Notes: a model not told the origin generated them from the letters alone. Positions 43,848 through 52,863 are shown, counted from the stretch's first letter. The stretch is DNA of 64,000 nt from an uncultured Lachnospiraceae bacterium (GCA_910577785.1 CAJTNT010000023.1:4154-68153); one strand, 5' to 3'. Translations and numbers: made by a program.

Positions 43848-44762
43848 ATGAAAATAGCATTTTGGAGTGGACAGGAAAAGGTGGGTACGACTTTTAACAC
43901 AGCAGCGATTGCTTGTGCGGCAGTGATGATGTATCCGATATCCATAGGGATGATTTCCAGTGATTATTGTGACAGGGATTTAGAGAAGAACTTTCAAGGA
44001 AAAGCACAGGATGGCAGGAGAGCCTGGAGGCGCTGGAATGGCGGCGGGCCATGGGAGGCCGGAGGAACTCTGGCAGCAGGCCAGGCCATGGCGGCTGTGG
44101 CGGCAGGAAAAGAGGCTGGAGGGCTCTTGGTGGCAGCTGAAGAGGAAGAATATTTTCTGGACGGCGGGCTGGACTGTCTGCTGTGCAGGGAAGAAGAATT
44201 GGATGGACAGCTGCTTCGGCAAAATATGCAGCAGATCATCGAGGGAAGGCTTTCTGTCTTGCCTAGCAGTCGCAGGCAGGAGTACAAATGGTGGTACAAG
44301 GATCGCCTGTTTGCGCAGATGCGGCGGATTGTGGCGCTGATGGAGGAGAGTTTCGACCTGGTGCTGATAGACTGTGGAGCCAGAAGGGATGATTTTACCC
44401 GCGAGATCTTACAGGAATCAGAGCTGTGCGTATTGAATATGGATCAGGCCTCAGAACAGATTGGGGATTTCTACCGTACGCCTCCTACCTTTCGGGCAAA
44501 GACCTTTTTCCTGGTGGGGAATTATTTTCAGGAAGAGCTGTACAACCGGGAAAACCTGGAACGCCTTTACCGCATGGAAGCGGATATGCTGGGCGCTATT
44601 CCCTATAACCCGCAGATGCAGGCCGCCAGCAAGGCCGGCATGATGGACATTGGCATCCGAAAGTATATTAACCATGGTATGAGGGGGAAAAATATAGGCT
44701 TCGAGCAGGAAACGATAAGGTCTGCCCGTCTCATTTTGAAACGGGCAGGGGTAATAGAGTGA
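43848..44762 (+). CDS. MinD/ParA-like P-loop protein with degenerate Walker A (TadZ-like)
   Basis: A 304-residue protein with the SIMIBI/ParA fold: an N-terminal strand MKIAFWSGQEKVGTTFNTAAIA, the central FDLVLIDCGARRDDF Walker B-like strand and AIPYNPQMQAASKAGM near the end. The Walker A loop reads SGQEKVGTT instead of KGGVGKTT, lacking the catalytic GK pair, as in atypical TadZ/MinD-like proteins that localise pilus machines. No tad, flp or pil genes flank it. Residues 55-130 are Gly/Ala/Glu-rich and not conserved in ParA. Nucleotide hydrolysis is doubtful. GGAGA precedes the ATG. Confidence 0.7.
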   Translation: MKIAFWSGQEKVGTTFNTAAIACAAVMMYPISIGMISSDYCDRDLEKNFQGKAQDGRRAWRRWNGGGPWEAGGTLAAGQAMAAVAAGKEAGGLLVAAEEEEYFLDGGLDCLLCREEELDGQLLRQNMQQIIEGRLSVLPSSRRQEYKWWYKDRLFAQMRRIVALMEESFDLVLIDCGARRDDFTREILQESELCVLNMDQASEQIGDFYRTPPTFRAKTFFLVGNYFQEELYNRENLERLYRMEADMLGAIPYNPQMQAASKAGMMDIGIRKYINHGMRGKNIGFEQETIRSARLILKRAGVIE

Positions 44763-44775
44763 TTCCTCGCTCTTT

Positions 44776-45339
44776 TTATAGGGTTTCCGGCTGTGGATAG
44801 TCTTTGCCGAACGTTTCTACCGTGACTTTTTTCATAACCTGCGGATCCATAGGACAGTCTGAGTAGTCTGTACGGATCTGGGCAATGGTGTCAACAGCGT
44901 CCATCCCTTCGGTTACCTTGCCAAAGGCAGCATATGCCCCGTCCAGATGGGGGGCGTCCTGGTGCATGATAAAAAACTGGGATCCTGCGGAATCTGGCTC
45001 CATAGTACGTGCCATAGAGAGTACGCCTGCACTGTGTTTTAAGTCATTCTGCACGCCGTTTTGGGAAAATTCCCCGCGGATGCTGTAGCCTGGCCCGCCA
45101 GTCCCGGTTCCGTTCGGGCAGCCGCCTTGAATCATAAATCCTGGGATGACCCGATGGAAGCAGAGCCCGTCATAGTATCCTTGTTGAATCAGGCTGATAA
45201 AATTGTTTACGGTATTGGGGGCAATGTGGGGATAGAGTTCCGCCTTTATGGCGCTGCCATTTTCCATTTCAATGGTTACGATTGGGTTTTTTGCCGCAGT
45301 TTCCTCCGTTGCTGTGTGAGCATGTAGTGATTGTGCCAT
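44776..45339 (-). CDS. Cyclophilin-type peptidyl-prolyl cis-trans isomerase
   Basis: A 187-residue cytosolic cyclophilin. Catalytic and binding residues are visible in YYDGLCFHRVIPGFMIQGG, MARTMEPDSAGSQFFIMHQDAPHLDG and YAAFGKVTEGMD. The short N-terminal extension (about 18 residues) has no signal peptide. It speeds up proline isomerisation during folding. GGAGG lies a few bases before ATG 45339. It is convergent with the MinD-like gene. Confidence 0.95.
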   Translation of the reverse strand: MAQSLHAHTATEETAAKNPIVTIEMENGSAIKAELYPHIAPNTVNNFISLIQQGYYDGLCFHRVIPGFMIQGGCPNGTGTGGPGYSIRGEFSQNGVQNDLKHSAGVLSMARTMEPDSAGSQFFIMHQDAPHLDGAYAAFGKVTEGMDAVDTIAQIRTDYSDCPMDPQVMKKVTVETFGKDYPQPETL

Positions 45340-45655
45340 AATTTCCTCCGTTTCTGTGTGGATACATATTAATTTTGCATCTTATAGTGTAACGCAGATT
45401 CTAAATTTCGTAAAGAGATATTGACTATAATGAAAAAATCTTTATAATGGAAGGAGGCAGCGAGGCTGTCTTTGGATAGGGTAGGAAGCGCGTACATTAT
45501 TGAGAAGAAAGGCATACAAAGATTAAAGGAACATGGAAAACTAAGGATGCTTATCGACACATTTTGCGGAAATTTGCAAATATCTGGTAGTATCCTTTAA
45601 GAAAAATTTACACTTCATCGATGTGCCGTCGATATACGAAAGGGGACTAATACTC
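45340..45655. other. Intergenic region with a promoter-like sequence
   Basis: 316 bp. TTGACT (45421-45426) and TATAAT (45443-45448) at 16-base spacing form a plus-strand promoter. It would give the SSB-like gene a leader of about 200 bases. A 42-codon frame starting at TTG 45472 (ends 45600) follows a GGAGG, but its product resembles nothing I know, so it is not called. Confidence 0.5.
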
Positions 45656-46285
45656 ATGGCAGATAAAATATTTGAAAACAATCAGGTTACAATTACAGGC
45701 GAAATCGTTTCAGAATTTCAGTACAGCCACGAAGTTTTTGGGGAAGGGTTTTATATGGTAGAGGTATCCGTAAACCGCCTCAGTAATTTTGCGGACACGA
45801 TCCCGATGATGGTTTCAGAGCGTCTGATTGATACCCAGCAGAGCTACATTGGCCGCTATATCCGGGTAGACGGGCAGTTCCGTTCCTACAACAGGCATGA
45901 AGAAAAGCGAAACCGCCTGGTGCTTTCTGTATTTGTAAGAGAGCTAGAATTTGTAGATGAGGTTCCCGAAGGGGATAAGAGCAATCAGATTTTCCTGGAT
46001 GGCTATATCTGCAAAGAGCCGATATACCGCAAGACGCCTCTGGGAAGGGAGATTGCGGATTTGCTGATTGCCGTGAACCGATCTTATGGGAAATCCGATT
46101 ACATACCATGCATTTGCTGGGGAAGGAATGCCAGATATGCCTCAGGCTTTGAGGTTGGCGGGCATGTGCAGGTAAATGGCAGGATTCAGAGCAGGGAATA
46201 TGTGAAAAAGCTTTCAGAGACAGAAGTAGAGCATAGAGTGGCTTATGAAGTGTCTGTCAGCAAGATAGAGTACCTGGAACAGTAA
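45656..46285 (+). CDS. Two-OB-fold single-stranded DNA-binding-like protein
   Basis: A 209-residue protein made of two OB-fold halves. The C-terminal half (about 112-209) is recognisably SSB-like: NQIFLDGYICKEPIYRKTPLGREIADLLIAVNRSYGKSDYIPCICWGRNA. The N-terminal half (about 8-108: VTITGEIVSEFQYSHEVFGEGFYMVEVSV) is a diverged copy. Canonical SSB has one OB fold and an acidic DDDIPF-type tail; that tail is absent here. It may bind ssDNA in repair or competence, but the role is not known. ATG 45656 with AGGGGA upstream is preferred to the in-frame ATG at 45623. Confidence 0.75.
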   Translation: MADKIFENNQVTITGEIVSEFQYSHEVFGEGFYMVEVSVNRLSNFADTIPMMVSERLIDTQQSYIGRYIRVDGQFRSYNRHEEKRNRLVLSVFVRELEFVDEVPEGDKSNQIFLDGYICKEPIYRKTPLGREIADLLIAVNRSYGKSDYIPCICWGRNARYASGFEVGGHVQVNGRIQSREYVKKLSETEVEHRVAYEVSVSKIEYLEQ

Positions 46286-46323
46286 CCATTACCCATAATC
46301 TAACGCCTTTTTGCAAGCGCGTA

Positions 46324-47995
46324 CAGCTCTGACGCTTAAAAAAAAAATTAATAAAAAAACCTCCCATTTTATGGGAAGATGCGCGATAATAGAAGTAACC
46401 AAACAACTATTTTTTCGCACCACCATAAAAGAGAGGAGGTTTTACTATGAAGCAAGAATAAAAATCAGAAGAAAAGAGGTTAGGGAACACCTGGAACAGT
46501 TGAACCTTGCATGTGAATTAGCCAAGCTAATCCGGCATTTTTTCCCAGATCTTTTACCCCTGTTAAAACAGATTCCAGATCCCAGAAACCAGAGCTATAT
46601 TACCTATCCTGCTGTGTTACTTCTTATGACCCGTATCCTTTCTTCTCTATTTTACATCAGCAGTATGAGGAAAACAAGTGAAGAATTCAATTCCAGTGAA
46701 ATGATCAAAAACATCTGGCATCTATCCGGGGAGGAACAGACCGTGGAGGAGCTTCCCTACTGGGAAACCATCAACCGGTATCTGGAAAAAGTAGATCCGG
46801 AAAAATTGCAGGACATCTTAAACCGCCTTTGCAGCAGGCTTCTTTGCAGCCGGGCTTTTGAAAATATGCGAATCAGGGGCAGGTACTGGCAGGTGATCAT
46901 AGATGGAACGCAGCTTTGCAGCAGCCGGAGGGAACTGGATGGGAAAAGCCTGCACCGGACCCATAACAAGGGGACGGAAAAAGAGTATCAGGAGAACTAT
47001 TATTATGTGCTGGAAGCAAAGCTGGTACTGCATCCGAAAATCCTGATCAGTATTCAGACGGAATTTGTGGATAATGAAGAGGGAAAAGAAATGGAGAAAC
47101 AGGACTGTGAAAGGAAGGCCTGCTGGCGTTTAATGGAAAAGCTGAAAAAAGCGTTTCCAAGGCTGCCGATCTGCCTGTGCGGGGACAGTCTGTATGCCTG
47201 TGAAGGTTTCTTTGAGAGATGCAAAGGAAAAAACTGGCGGTATATCCTGCGGTATAAGGAGGGGAGCATCCCGGGCATTGGGGAAGAATACAGAGAACTG
47301 AAAGAAATGGAGAAGAATTACCAGGAGCGCGAAACACAGACTGGGAAGGAATGGTATGATTACGTGACAGATATAGATTATAAAGGACATCAGGTAAATC
47401 TGGCAGAGTATGGAGAAAGCGGGGAGCATATCTGCAAAAAGGGCAGGAAAAAGGGAAAAGCAGAAACGATCCGGAAAGAATTCTGGTTTCTCACAGATCT
47501 GCCAATCACCAGAAAAAATGTGGCAGGACTGGTGGAGCGCGGAAGGATGAGATGGAGAATCGAGAATGATGGGTTCAACGCGCAGAAAAGGCAGGGATAC
47601 CATCTGGAACACCAGTACAGCAGGAATTATCAGGCACTGAAAAACCATTATTATCTGATCCAGATTGGGCACATGATCAGCCAGATCATGGAGGCTTGGG
47701 AAAAAATATGGAAAAAGGTAAAGCAGAGTAGGGAGCAAAAGCACAGGAGGATACTGGAATCCATGAAAGAGACTCCATTGAGAGAATACAAGGAAGAGAT
47801 CGCTAAAAAGATACAAATACGGTTGATATAGAGGACCATATGGAAAGGTGGTGAAGGAGCAGATAACAACAAAAGTTAAAAAAGCAGAATACAGGGATTT
47901 TATGGCTTAAATAAGATTGCGTTGATAAAGCAAAATGAGAAAATAAAATCCAATGTACTCTGAGAGTGTAAGTATAAATTTAAGCGTCAGAGCTG
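46324..47995 (+). mobile_element. Insertion sequence with 17-bp terminal inverted repeats
   Basis: A 1672-bp element. Perfect 17-bp ends CAGCTCTGACGCTTAAA (46324-46340) and the complement (47979-47995) enclose one transposase frame. A CCCAT/ATGGG hairpin lies just inside the left end. I see no clear target-site duplication in the flanks. It sits 38 bases after the SSB-like gene's stop codon and upstream of the glycosyltransferase promoter, so it does not break a visible gene. Confidence 0.88.
46371..47831 (+). CDS. IS transposase (DDE, IS4-like)
   Basis: A frame of 486 codons from ATG 46371. DDE-type motifs are visible: IIDGTQLCSS (first D), LCGDSLYACE (second D), and RMRWRIENDGFNAQKRQGY (E), the last resembling the IS4 Y-R-E-K region. 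The frame stays open upstream past the IS end, so that part cannot be coding in the element. The only good ribosome site (AGGAGG 46434-46439, 7 bases before ATG 46447) opens a 4-codon frame that is one base out of phase with the transposase. Either a single-base lesion has split the start from the gene, or an unusual start or frameshift is used. The rest of the gene has no stop. Confidence 0.75.
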   Translation: MGRCAIIEVTKQLFFRTTIKERRFYYEARIKIRRKEVREHLEQLNLACELAKLIRHFFPDLLPLLKQIPDPRNQSYITYPAVLLLMTRILSSLFYISSMRKTSEEFNSSEMIKNIWHLSGEEQTVEELPYWETINRYLEKVDPEKLQDILNRLCSRLLCSRAFENMRIRGRYWQVIIDGTQLCSSRRELDGKSLHRTHNKGTEKEYQENYYYVLEAKLVLHPKILISIQTEFVDNEEGKEMEKQDCERKACWRLMEKLKKAFPRLPICLCGDSLYACEGFFERCKGKNWRYILRYKEGSIPGIGEEYRELKEMEKNYQERETQTGKEWYDYVTDIDYKGHQVNLAEYGESGEHICKKGRKKGKAETIRKEFWFLTDLPITRKNVAGLVERGRMRWRIENDGFNAQKRQGYHLEHQYSRNYQALKNHYYLIQIGHMISQIMEAWEKIWKKVKQSREQKHRRILESMKETPLREYKEEIAKKIQIRLI

Positions 47996-48012
47996 GGGTA
48001 GGAATTACAAGC

Positions 48013-48041
48013 TTGTATCTGGTGAATAAATCTGTTATAAT
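48013..48041 (+). promoter_or_regulatory. Promoter of the glycosyltransferase gene
   Basis: TTGTAT (48013-48018), 17 bases, TATAAT (48036-48041), with TG at the extended -10 position. It begins 18 bases outside the right IS end. Confidence 0.75.
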
Positions 48042-48106
48042 TATTTCATGAGAGACATTGAGAAAACGGTGGAGTTTAGGAATATGAAAATGGACGGGAG
48101 GAGAAC

Positions 48107-49030
48107 ATGGACAAGGAAAGAGAGGATTATGCAGCGGACATTGAGGCGGTGATCACGAGCTTCAATCAGGGTTCGATGATTTTAGAGGCCGTGGAATCCA
48201 TATGCGCCCAGACTTTATTGCCGCAAAAAATTATCATTGTGGACGATGGCTCTACGGAGGAAGGTTCCCTGCATGTATTAAAGGATATGGAAAAGAAGCC
48301 AGATTTTCCGGTACCAGTCATGATACATTACCAGGAAAATGGCGGGGTATCTGCGGCGAGAAATGCAGGCATCCACATGGCGCAGGCGCCGTTGGTGCTG
48401 GTATTGGATGGGGACGACCGGCTGGAGCCGGAATATATGCAGTGTGTAAGCCAGCTGCTTCGCGACAATCCATCGATGGCCGCCGCTTCTTCCTGGATGC
48501 ATACCTTTGGGGTATTGGATTCCGTTATCTGCCCGGCCGGAGGGGGGATAAGCGCCTTTTTATCCCGTAACTGCTGCCCGGCAACCCATATGCTCCGCCG
48601 GGAGATATTTGAGCAATGTGGGGGCTATGACGAATCCATGCGTTCTGGTTTTGAAGATTGGGATTTCTTTTTAAGCATACTGGAATCTTCTGCGGGATCA
48701 TGGATTGGAATCGTTGAGAAACCACTGATCCAGTACCGTACAGTGCCTGCTTCCTCGAATGTAAGAAGCATGGAGAAGCGGCTGGAGCTGATGCGGGGGA
48801 TCATCGAAAAGCATAGTGACAGCTACCATCAGCATATGGCGGACGCGCTATTGGGAATCGAGGAAATTTCAGATGCAAGGTTATGCCAGTGGGAAAATGA
48901 GGTGGTGCATGCGGTAACGAACCATCAGGAATTAAGCGGATCTTCCAAGGATTTTTTGCAAAGCCCGACCTATGGCGACGGCGGGATGGCCTCAGCAGTG
49001 CGGATTGCATCCATAAGAAGTAGGAAATGA
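48107..49030 (+). CDS. Glycosyltransferase family 2
   Basis: A 307-residue cytosolic GT-A enzyme. The nucleotide-sugar site (VITSFNQGSMILEAVESICAQ, IIIVDDGSTEEG), the DXD-type metal motif in VLDGDDRLEP and the acceptor-side EDWDFFLS (catalytic ED) are in order. No membrane helices are seen. It transfers a sugar from a nucleotide donor to an unknown acceptor. No polysaccharide cluster surrounds it. GGGAGG precedes ATG 48107. Confidence 0.92.
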   Translation: MDKEREDYAADIEAVITSFNQGSMILEAVESICAQTLLPQKIIIVDDGSTEEGSLHVLKDMEKKPDFPVPVMIHYQENGGVSAARNAGIHMAQAPLVLVLDGDDRLEPEYMQCVSQLLRDNPSMAAASSWMHTFGVLDSVICPAGGGISAFLSRNCCPATHMLRREIFEQCGGYDESMRSGFEDWDFFLSILESSAGSWIGIVEKPLIQYRTVPASSNVRSMEKRLELMRGIIEKHSDSYHQHMADALLGIEEISDARLCQWENEVVHAVTNHQELSGSSKDFLQSPTYGDGGMASAVRIASIRSRK

Positions 49031-49125
49031 TGGTTAGAATATAACACCAAAACGCATAAAATATCAGGCATGCGCCCCTGTTTTCGGATAGAATAAAGGA
49101 CACAGAAAAGACAGGAGGGATTGCA

Positions 49126-50004
49126 ATGGAATGGGTAACGGGAATCCAGCGGGCGATTGACTATGTGGAAGCTCATCTGGCGGAGGAAATTGATTATGAG
49201 GCCGTGGCGAAGGAGGCCTGTTCGTCTGTCTTTCACTTCCAGAGGGTATTCGGCATTATGTGCGGCTTTTCCCTGGGGGATTATATCCGTATGCGGCGCC
49301 TTTCCCAGGCCGCCGCAGAGCTGCTCCAGACAGGCAGCAGGGTTATAGATGTTGCGCTGAAATACGGCTATGAGACCCCGGAAGGCTTTACCCGCGCGTT
49401 TGCCCGTTTCCATGGAATCACGCCCACCGAGGCCAGGCGGAGCGGCAATGTAAAATCCTTTTCCCGGCTTTCTGTAAAACTTATTTTAACAGGAGGTAGC
49501 ATTATGGACTACAGGATTGAGAGTTTGGATGCTTTTTCGGTTCTCTGCAGGCGCAGGAATGTGAAAAAAATGGAAGGAGGAGGGGCAACAGAGGAAATTT
49601 CCGCATTTTGGACAGAGTGTGCGGCAGACGGCTCGACACAGGAAATCCTCCGTAATTTCCCACAGGAACCCAGGCTTAAGGGGTTGCTGGGCATATGCTT
49701 TTCCGAAGAGATGAAGGCGTCAGAGTTTCCATATGGCATTGGCGTAGAGTATGACGGCAGGCCGGTCGGGCGGGAAGGCCTGGAAATTGTAGAAATTCCT
49801 GCCAACACGTATGCGGTATTCACCTGCCGGGGCAAAATGCCAGAGGCTTTTGTCGAAACGTACCACAAGATTGTATCGGAGTTCTTTCCCCAGAACGGCA
49901 GGTACGAGTATGGGCAGGGGATTGAGCTGGAGGTATATCCGTCCGACCAGGTCAGCGACCCCAATTATACTTGTGAGATTTGGGTGGCGGTGAAAGAGAA
50001 ATAG
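49126..50004 (+). CDS. AraC-family regulator with GyrI-like effector domain
   Basis: A 292-residue protein. The N-terminal AraC double helix-turn-helix (about 5-105: LAEEIDYEAVAKEACSSVFH, VALKYGYETPEGFTRAFARFHG) is joined to a GyrI/SoxS-like SHS2 domain (about 125-292: YRIESLDAFSV, FPYGIGVEYDGRP, PANTYAVFTCRG, EVYPSD). This is the Rob/YdeE-type architecture, in which the C-terminal domain binds small hydrophobic or cationic compounds. A role in drug or metabolite response is inferred. The gene stands alone. AGGAGG lies 8 bases before the ATG. Confidence 0.93.
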   Translation: MEWVTGIQRAIDYVEAHLAEEIDYEAVAKEACSSVFHFQRVFGIMCGFSLGDYIRMRRLSQAAAELLQTGSRVIDVALKYGYETPEGFTRAFARFHGITPTEARRSGNVKSFSRLSVKLILTGGSIMDYRIESLDAFSVLCRRRNVKKMEGGGATEEISAFWTECAADGSTQEILRNFPQEPRLKGLLGICFSEEMKASEFPYGIGVEYDGRPVGREGLEIVEIPANTYAVFTCRGKMPEAFVETYHKIVSEFFPQNGRYEYGQGIELEVYPSDQVSDPNYTCEIWVAVKEK

Positions 50005-50016
50005 AAATAGTAGTTA

Positions 50017-50071
50017 GGAGCTGTAGGAAAATAACGGATGTAACTTGTGCAGGATATTTTTCTATAGCTCC
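50017..50071. terminator. Hairpin after the AraC/GyrI gene
   Basis: 17-bp arms (50017-50033 with 50055-50071, two G-T pairs). The left half of the sequence (TAGGAGCTGT ... ATAAC ... TGTGCAGGATATTTTTC) is followed by a second, imperfect direct copy (50073-50119). It may terminate the gene, though the T-run lies inside the stem. Confidence 0.5.
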
Positions 50072-50298
50072 TTAGGAGCTGTCCAGAAATAACTTGTGAA
50101 TCGTGCGCAGGATTTTTCTTCGAGAGTTACACAATCGTCACCTCTAGATTCGTTGACAGTAAAAGGCACATCGTATATCATAGAAGCAAGAAGCCATCCT
50201 AGATAGCATAAAGTGCAGGGGATGCGGGGATAGATATTACGAGGTAAGCCATCCTGTGAGGATAATGGGAGGCTATCAGCACAAGGGAGGTGGCGCGG

Positions 50299-50973
50299 AT
50301 GATATTTTGCGTGGAAGATGACGAGGGGATCCGTAACCTGATGATATATGCCTTGGCTTCCGCGGGCTTTGAGGCCAAAGGGTTTGAGGAGGGCGGCGGG
50401 TTTTTGGAGGCGTTAAAGAGTGAGCGTCCAGAGCTGGTGCTTTTGGATATTATGCTGCCAGGGGAGGACGGCATTTCCCTTTTAAAAAAACTCCGCAGCC
50501 ACAGGCAGACGGCAGATATCCCTGTAATTATGGCGACTGCCAAAGGGACAGAATACGATAAGGTGCTTGGCCTTGACCTGGGCGCAGATGATTATCTGGC
50601 AAAACCGTTTGGGATGATGGAGATGGTATCGCGTGTCAAAGCCGTGCTGCGCAGGATGGCGCCGCGGGATGGAGGCAAGCGCCTTTGTGTGGGGCAGGTG
50701 GAGATGGACGTGGCCGAGCATATGGTATTTGTCTGCGGGAGCCGGATTGAGCTTACGCTGAAGGAATATGAATTATTGCATTTATTTATGGCTCATCCGG
50801 GAATGGCTTTTACGCGTGACCAGCTTCTGGGGCAGATTTGGGATACGGCGTACGTTGGCGAGACAAGGACAGTGGACGTCCATATCGGCACGCTCCGCAC
50901 AAAGCTGGGCAGTTCTGGGGAATTGATAAAGACAGTCCGCGGCGTTGGCTATCGGATGGAGGGCAAGGCATGA
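50299..50973 (+). CDS. PhoB-type response regulator
   Basis: A 224-residue OmpR-family regulator. Receiver with E6/D7/D8, phospho-acceptor D50 (LLDIMLPG), T (MATAKGT) and K (LAKPFG); winged helix with TRTVDVHIGTLRTKL and TVRGVGYRME. Start ATG 50299 has GGGAGG 8 bases upstream; the GTG at 50290 overlaps that site and is rejected. Its stop codon overlaps the kinase start (ATGA), so the pair is translationally coupled. The family resemblance is to PhoB/PhoP, but no phosphate genes are adjacent. Confidence 0.93.
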   Translation: MIFCVEDDEGIRNLMIYALASAGFEAKGFEEGGGFLEALKSERPELVLLDIMLPGEDGISLLKKLRSHRQTADIPVIMATAKGTEYDKVLGLDLGADDYLAKPFGMMEMVSRVKAVLRRMAPRDGGKRLCVGQVEMDVAEHMVFVCGSRIELTLKEYELLHLFMAHPGMAFTRDQLLGQIWDTAYVGETRTVDVHIGTLRTKLGSSGELIKTVRGVGYRMEGKA

Positions 50974-52631
50974 CAAAGCGAATTTTCCACACCATTTTTC
51001 GTGTGGCAATGGGCGTATTCCTTATTTCCCTGGTGCTGTTTCTGACCGTCCTCTATGATTATTTTTCCGGCGTCCAGCAGGAACAGCTGCGTGTCCAGGC
51101 TGACCTTGCGGCTCAGGGCGTACAGGATGAGGGGATAAAATATTTAGAGGGGCTTACCGTCCAGGATTACCGCATCACATGGATTGGCACAGATGGCAGT
51201 ATTTTATACGAGAGCTCCTCTGACGTAGGGGAAATGGAAAACCATTTCCAGCGGGAAGAGGTGAGAGAGGCGCTTGCTGAAGGCTATGGGCAGAGTTCGC
51301 GTTATTCCGATACCCTCACGGAACGTTATCTATATAGTGCAAAACGGCTGCCAGACGGGACAGTCATCCGGCTTTCGGCCGCGCAGTATTCCCTTCCGGT
51401 GCTGGCATTTGGCATGCTGCAGCCCATCGGTATTGTATTTTTGGCCGCCATCGCCCTGTCTGCACTTCTGGCTTCCCGCCTGTCGAAGAATATTGTAAGC
51501 CCCCTGAACAGGCTGGATTTGGACGATCCGCTGGAGAACAGCGGCTATGATGAGCTTTCGCCCCTGCTTTTGCGCATCAGTGCGCAGCAGAAAGAGATCA
51601 AACGGCAGAAAAGTGAGTTTAAAGTGCTGACGGCATCCATGGCGGAGGGGCTTGTCCTTTTAAATGCAGAAGGGACAGTCTTAAGCATCAACCATGCGGC
51701 GGAGAAGCTTTTTGAGGTTGGGTCTGCCTGCGTGGGCCAGGATCTTCTGGCGGTAACTGGGAACCAAGAGCTTGCAGGCCTTCTGCGTCAGGCAAAGGAT
51801 GGCGTCCATGCAGAGGCGGTGATGGGGTTTGGCTTTGGGAAATATCAGGTGGAGGCCAGCCCTGTTTTTGCAGGCAGCACGGTGTCAGGGCTGGTGCTGC
51901 TGCTTTTGGATGTGACAGAGAAGGTCAAGGCGGAACAGATGCGCCGGGAATTTACGGCCAATGTCTCCCATGAGCTGAAGACGCCGCTCCACACCATTTC
52001 CGGCAGCGCCGAGCTGCTGGCGGGCGGGCTGGTCAAGCCGGAGGATACAGCCTCTTTTTCCCAGCAGATTTACAAGGAATCCCGGCGGATGATCCGGCTG
52101 GTGGAGGATATTATAAAGCTTTCCCATCTGGATGAGGGCGCTGGGGATATGAAATGGGAAGAGATAGATTTGTATCTGCTGGCAGAAGAAACGCTGCGGC
52201 TGCTTGCTGCGGAAGCGGGGAGGGCAGAAGTGGAACTGGCTCTGCGGGGGGAGGAAGCCTGCGTCTATGGGAACCGGCAGCTGCTGGAGAGCATTCTCTA
52301 CAATCTCTGCGACAATGCCATCAAATATAACCGTAAGGGCGGCACAGCCGTTGTGGAAGTCCGGCAGGAGGAAGGCTGCTGCGTGCTCTCTGTGGCGGAC
52401 AGCGGCATCGGCATCCCCCAGGAACACCAGAAACGCATTTTTGAACGCTTTTACCGCGTGGACAAGAGCCATTCAAAGGCAATTGGGGGGACAGGGCTGG
52501 GGCTTTCGATTGTCAAGCATGCGGTGATGCTGCACAAGGCAGAGCTTTCGCTCCAGAGCGAAATGGGCAAGGGGACAGTGGTTAGGGTTTTGTTTGGGAA
52601 AAAAGGAGATGCCCTTTTTTGCCGTTTGTGA
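50970..52631 (+). CDS. PhoR-type sensor histidine kinase
   Basis: A 553-residue membrane kinase. TM1 (about 10-31), an extracellular domain (about 32-146) and TM2 (about 148-170) precede a PAS domain (about 215-325). HisKA has H334 (FTANVSHELKTPLH), and the ATPase domain has DNAIKYN, DSGIGIP and GGTGLGLSIVKH. The TM-sensor-TM-PAS-HisKA order is that of Gram-positive PhoR/WalK kinases. It should phosphorylate the upstream regulator. ATG 50970 is used rather than any upstream in-frame start because of the 4-base overlap with the regulator gene. Confidence 0.93.
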   Translation: MTKRIFHTIFRVAMGVFLISLVLFLTVLYDYFSGVQQEQLRVQADLAAQGVQDEGIKYLEGLTVQDYRITWIGTDGSILYESSSDVGEMENHFQREEVREALAEGYGQSSRYSDTLTERYLYSAKRLPDGTVIRLSAAQYSLPVLAFGMLQPIGIVFLAAIALSALLASRLSKNIVSPLNRLDLDDPLENSGYDELSPLLLRISAQQKEIKRQKSEFKVLTASMAEGLVLLNAEGTVLSINHAAEKLFEVGSACVGQDLLAVTGNQELAGLLRQAKDGVHAEAVMGFGFGKYQVEASPVFAGSTVSGLVLLLLDVTEKVKAEQMRREFTANVSHELKTPLHTISGSAELLAGGLVKPEDTASFSQQIYKESRRMIRLVEDIIKLSHLDEGAGDMKWEEIDLYLLAEETLRLLAAEAGRAEVELALRGEEACVYGNRQLLESILYNLCDNAIKYNRKGGTAVVEVRQEEGCCVLSVADSGIGIPQEHQKRIFERFYRVDKSHSKAIGGTGLGLSIVKHAVMLHKAELSLQSEMGKGTVVRVLFGKKGDALFCRL

Positions 52632-52805
52632 TAATCGTGTCAATCTTCTTTGGCGTAGCCAGTACATCGAACATAAAATAACACATAATTTTGTGTTCGG
52701 TCTATTAGCTGCGCTTCTTGCGTTTCTATGAAGTTTTAGTTTCCTAACAGTTGATTTTATTTCTTAAAGTATCGAGATGGTCGATTGAATGCTGCCCGCC
52801 CGTCT

Positions 52806-52814
52806 TGTTATAAT
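52806..52814 (+). promoter_or_regulatory. Extended -10 promoter of the XRE/ABC operon
   Basis: TGTTATAAT, 49 bases before ATG 52864, with a weak TTGAAT-like -35 about 18 bases upstream. Confidence 0.55.
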
Positions 52815-52863
52815 AACATTGTAGACATACAAGTGGCCACTGAGAGAAAGTTAGGAGAAAATC

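Noticed and set aside
45472..45600. 42-codon frame starting at TTG before the SSB-like gene
   Set aside because: It follows a GGAGG but the distance is long, the start is weak and the product is unrecognised; it may only be leader sequence.
46311..46370. Extension of the transposase frame upstream of the IS end
   Set aside because: The frame is open past the inverted repeat into flanking DNA, so this part cannot belong to the element's gene.
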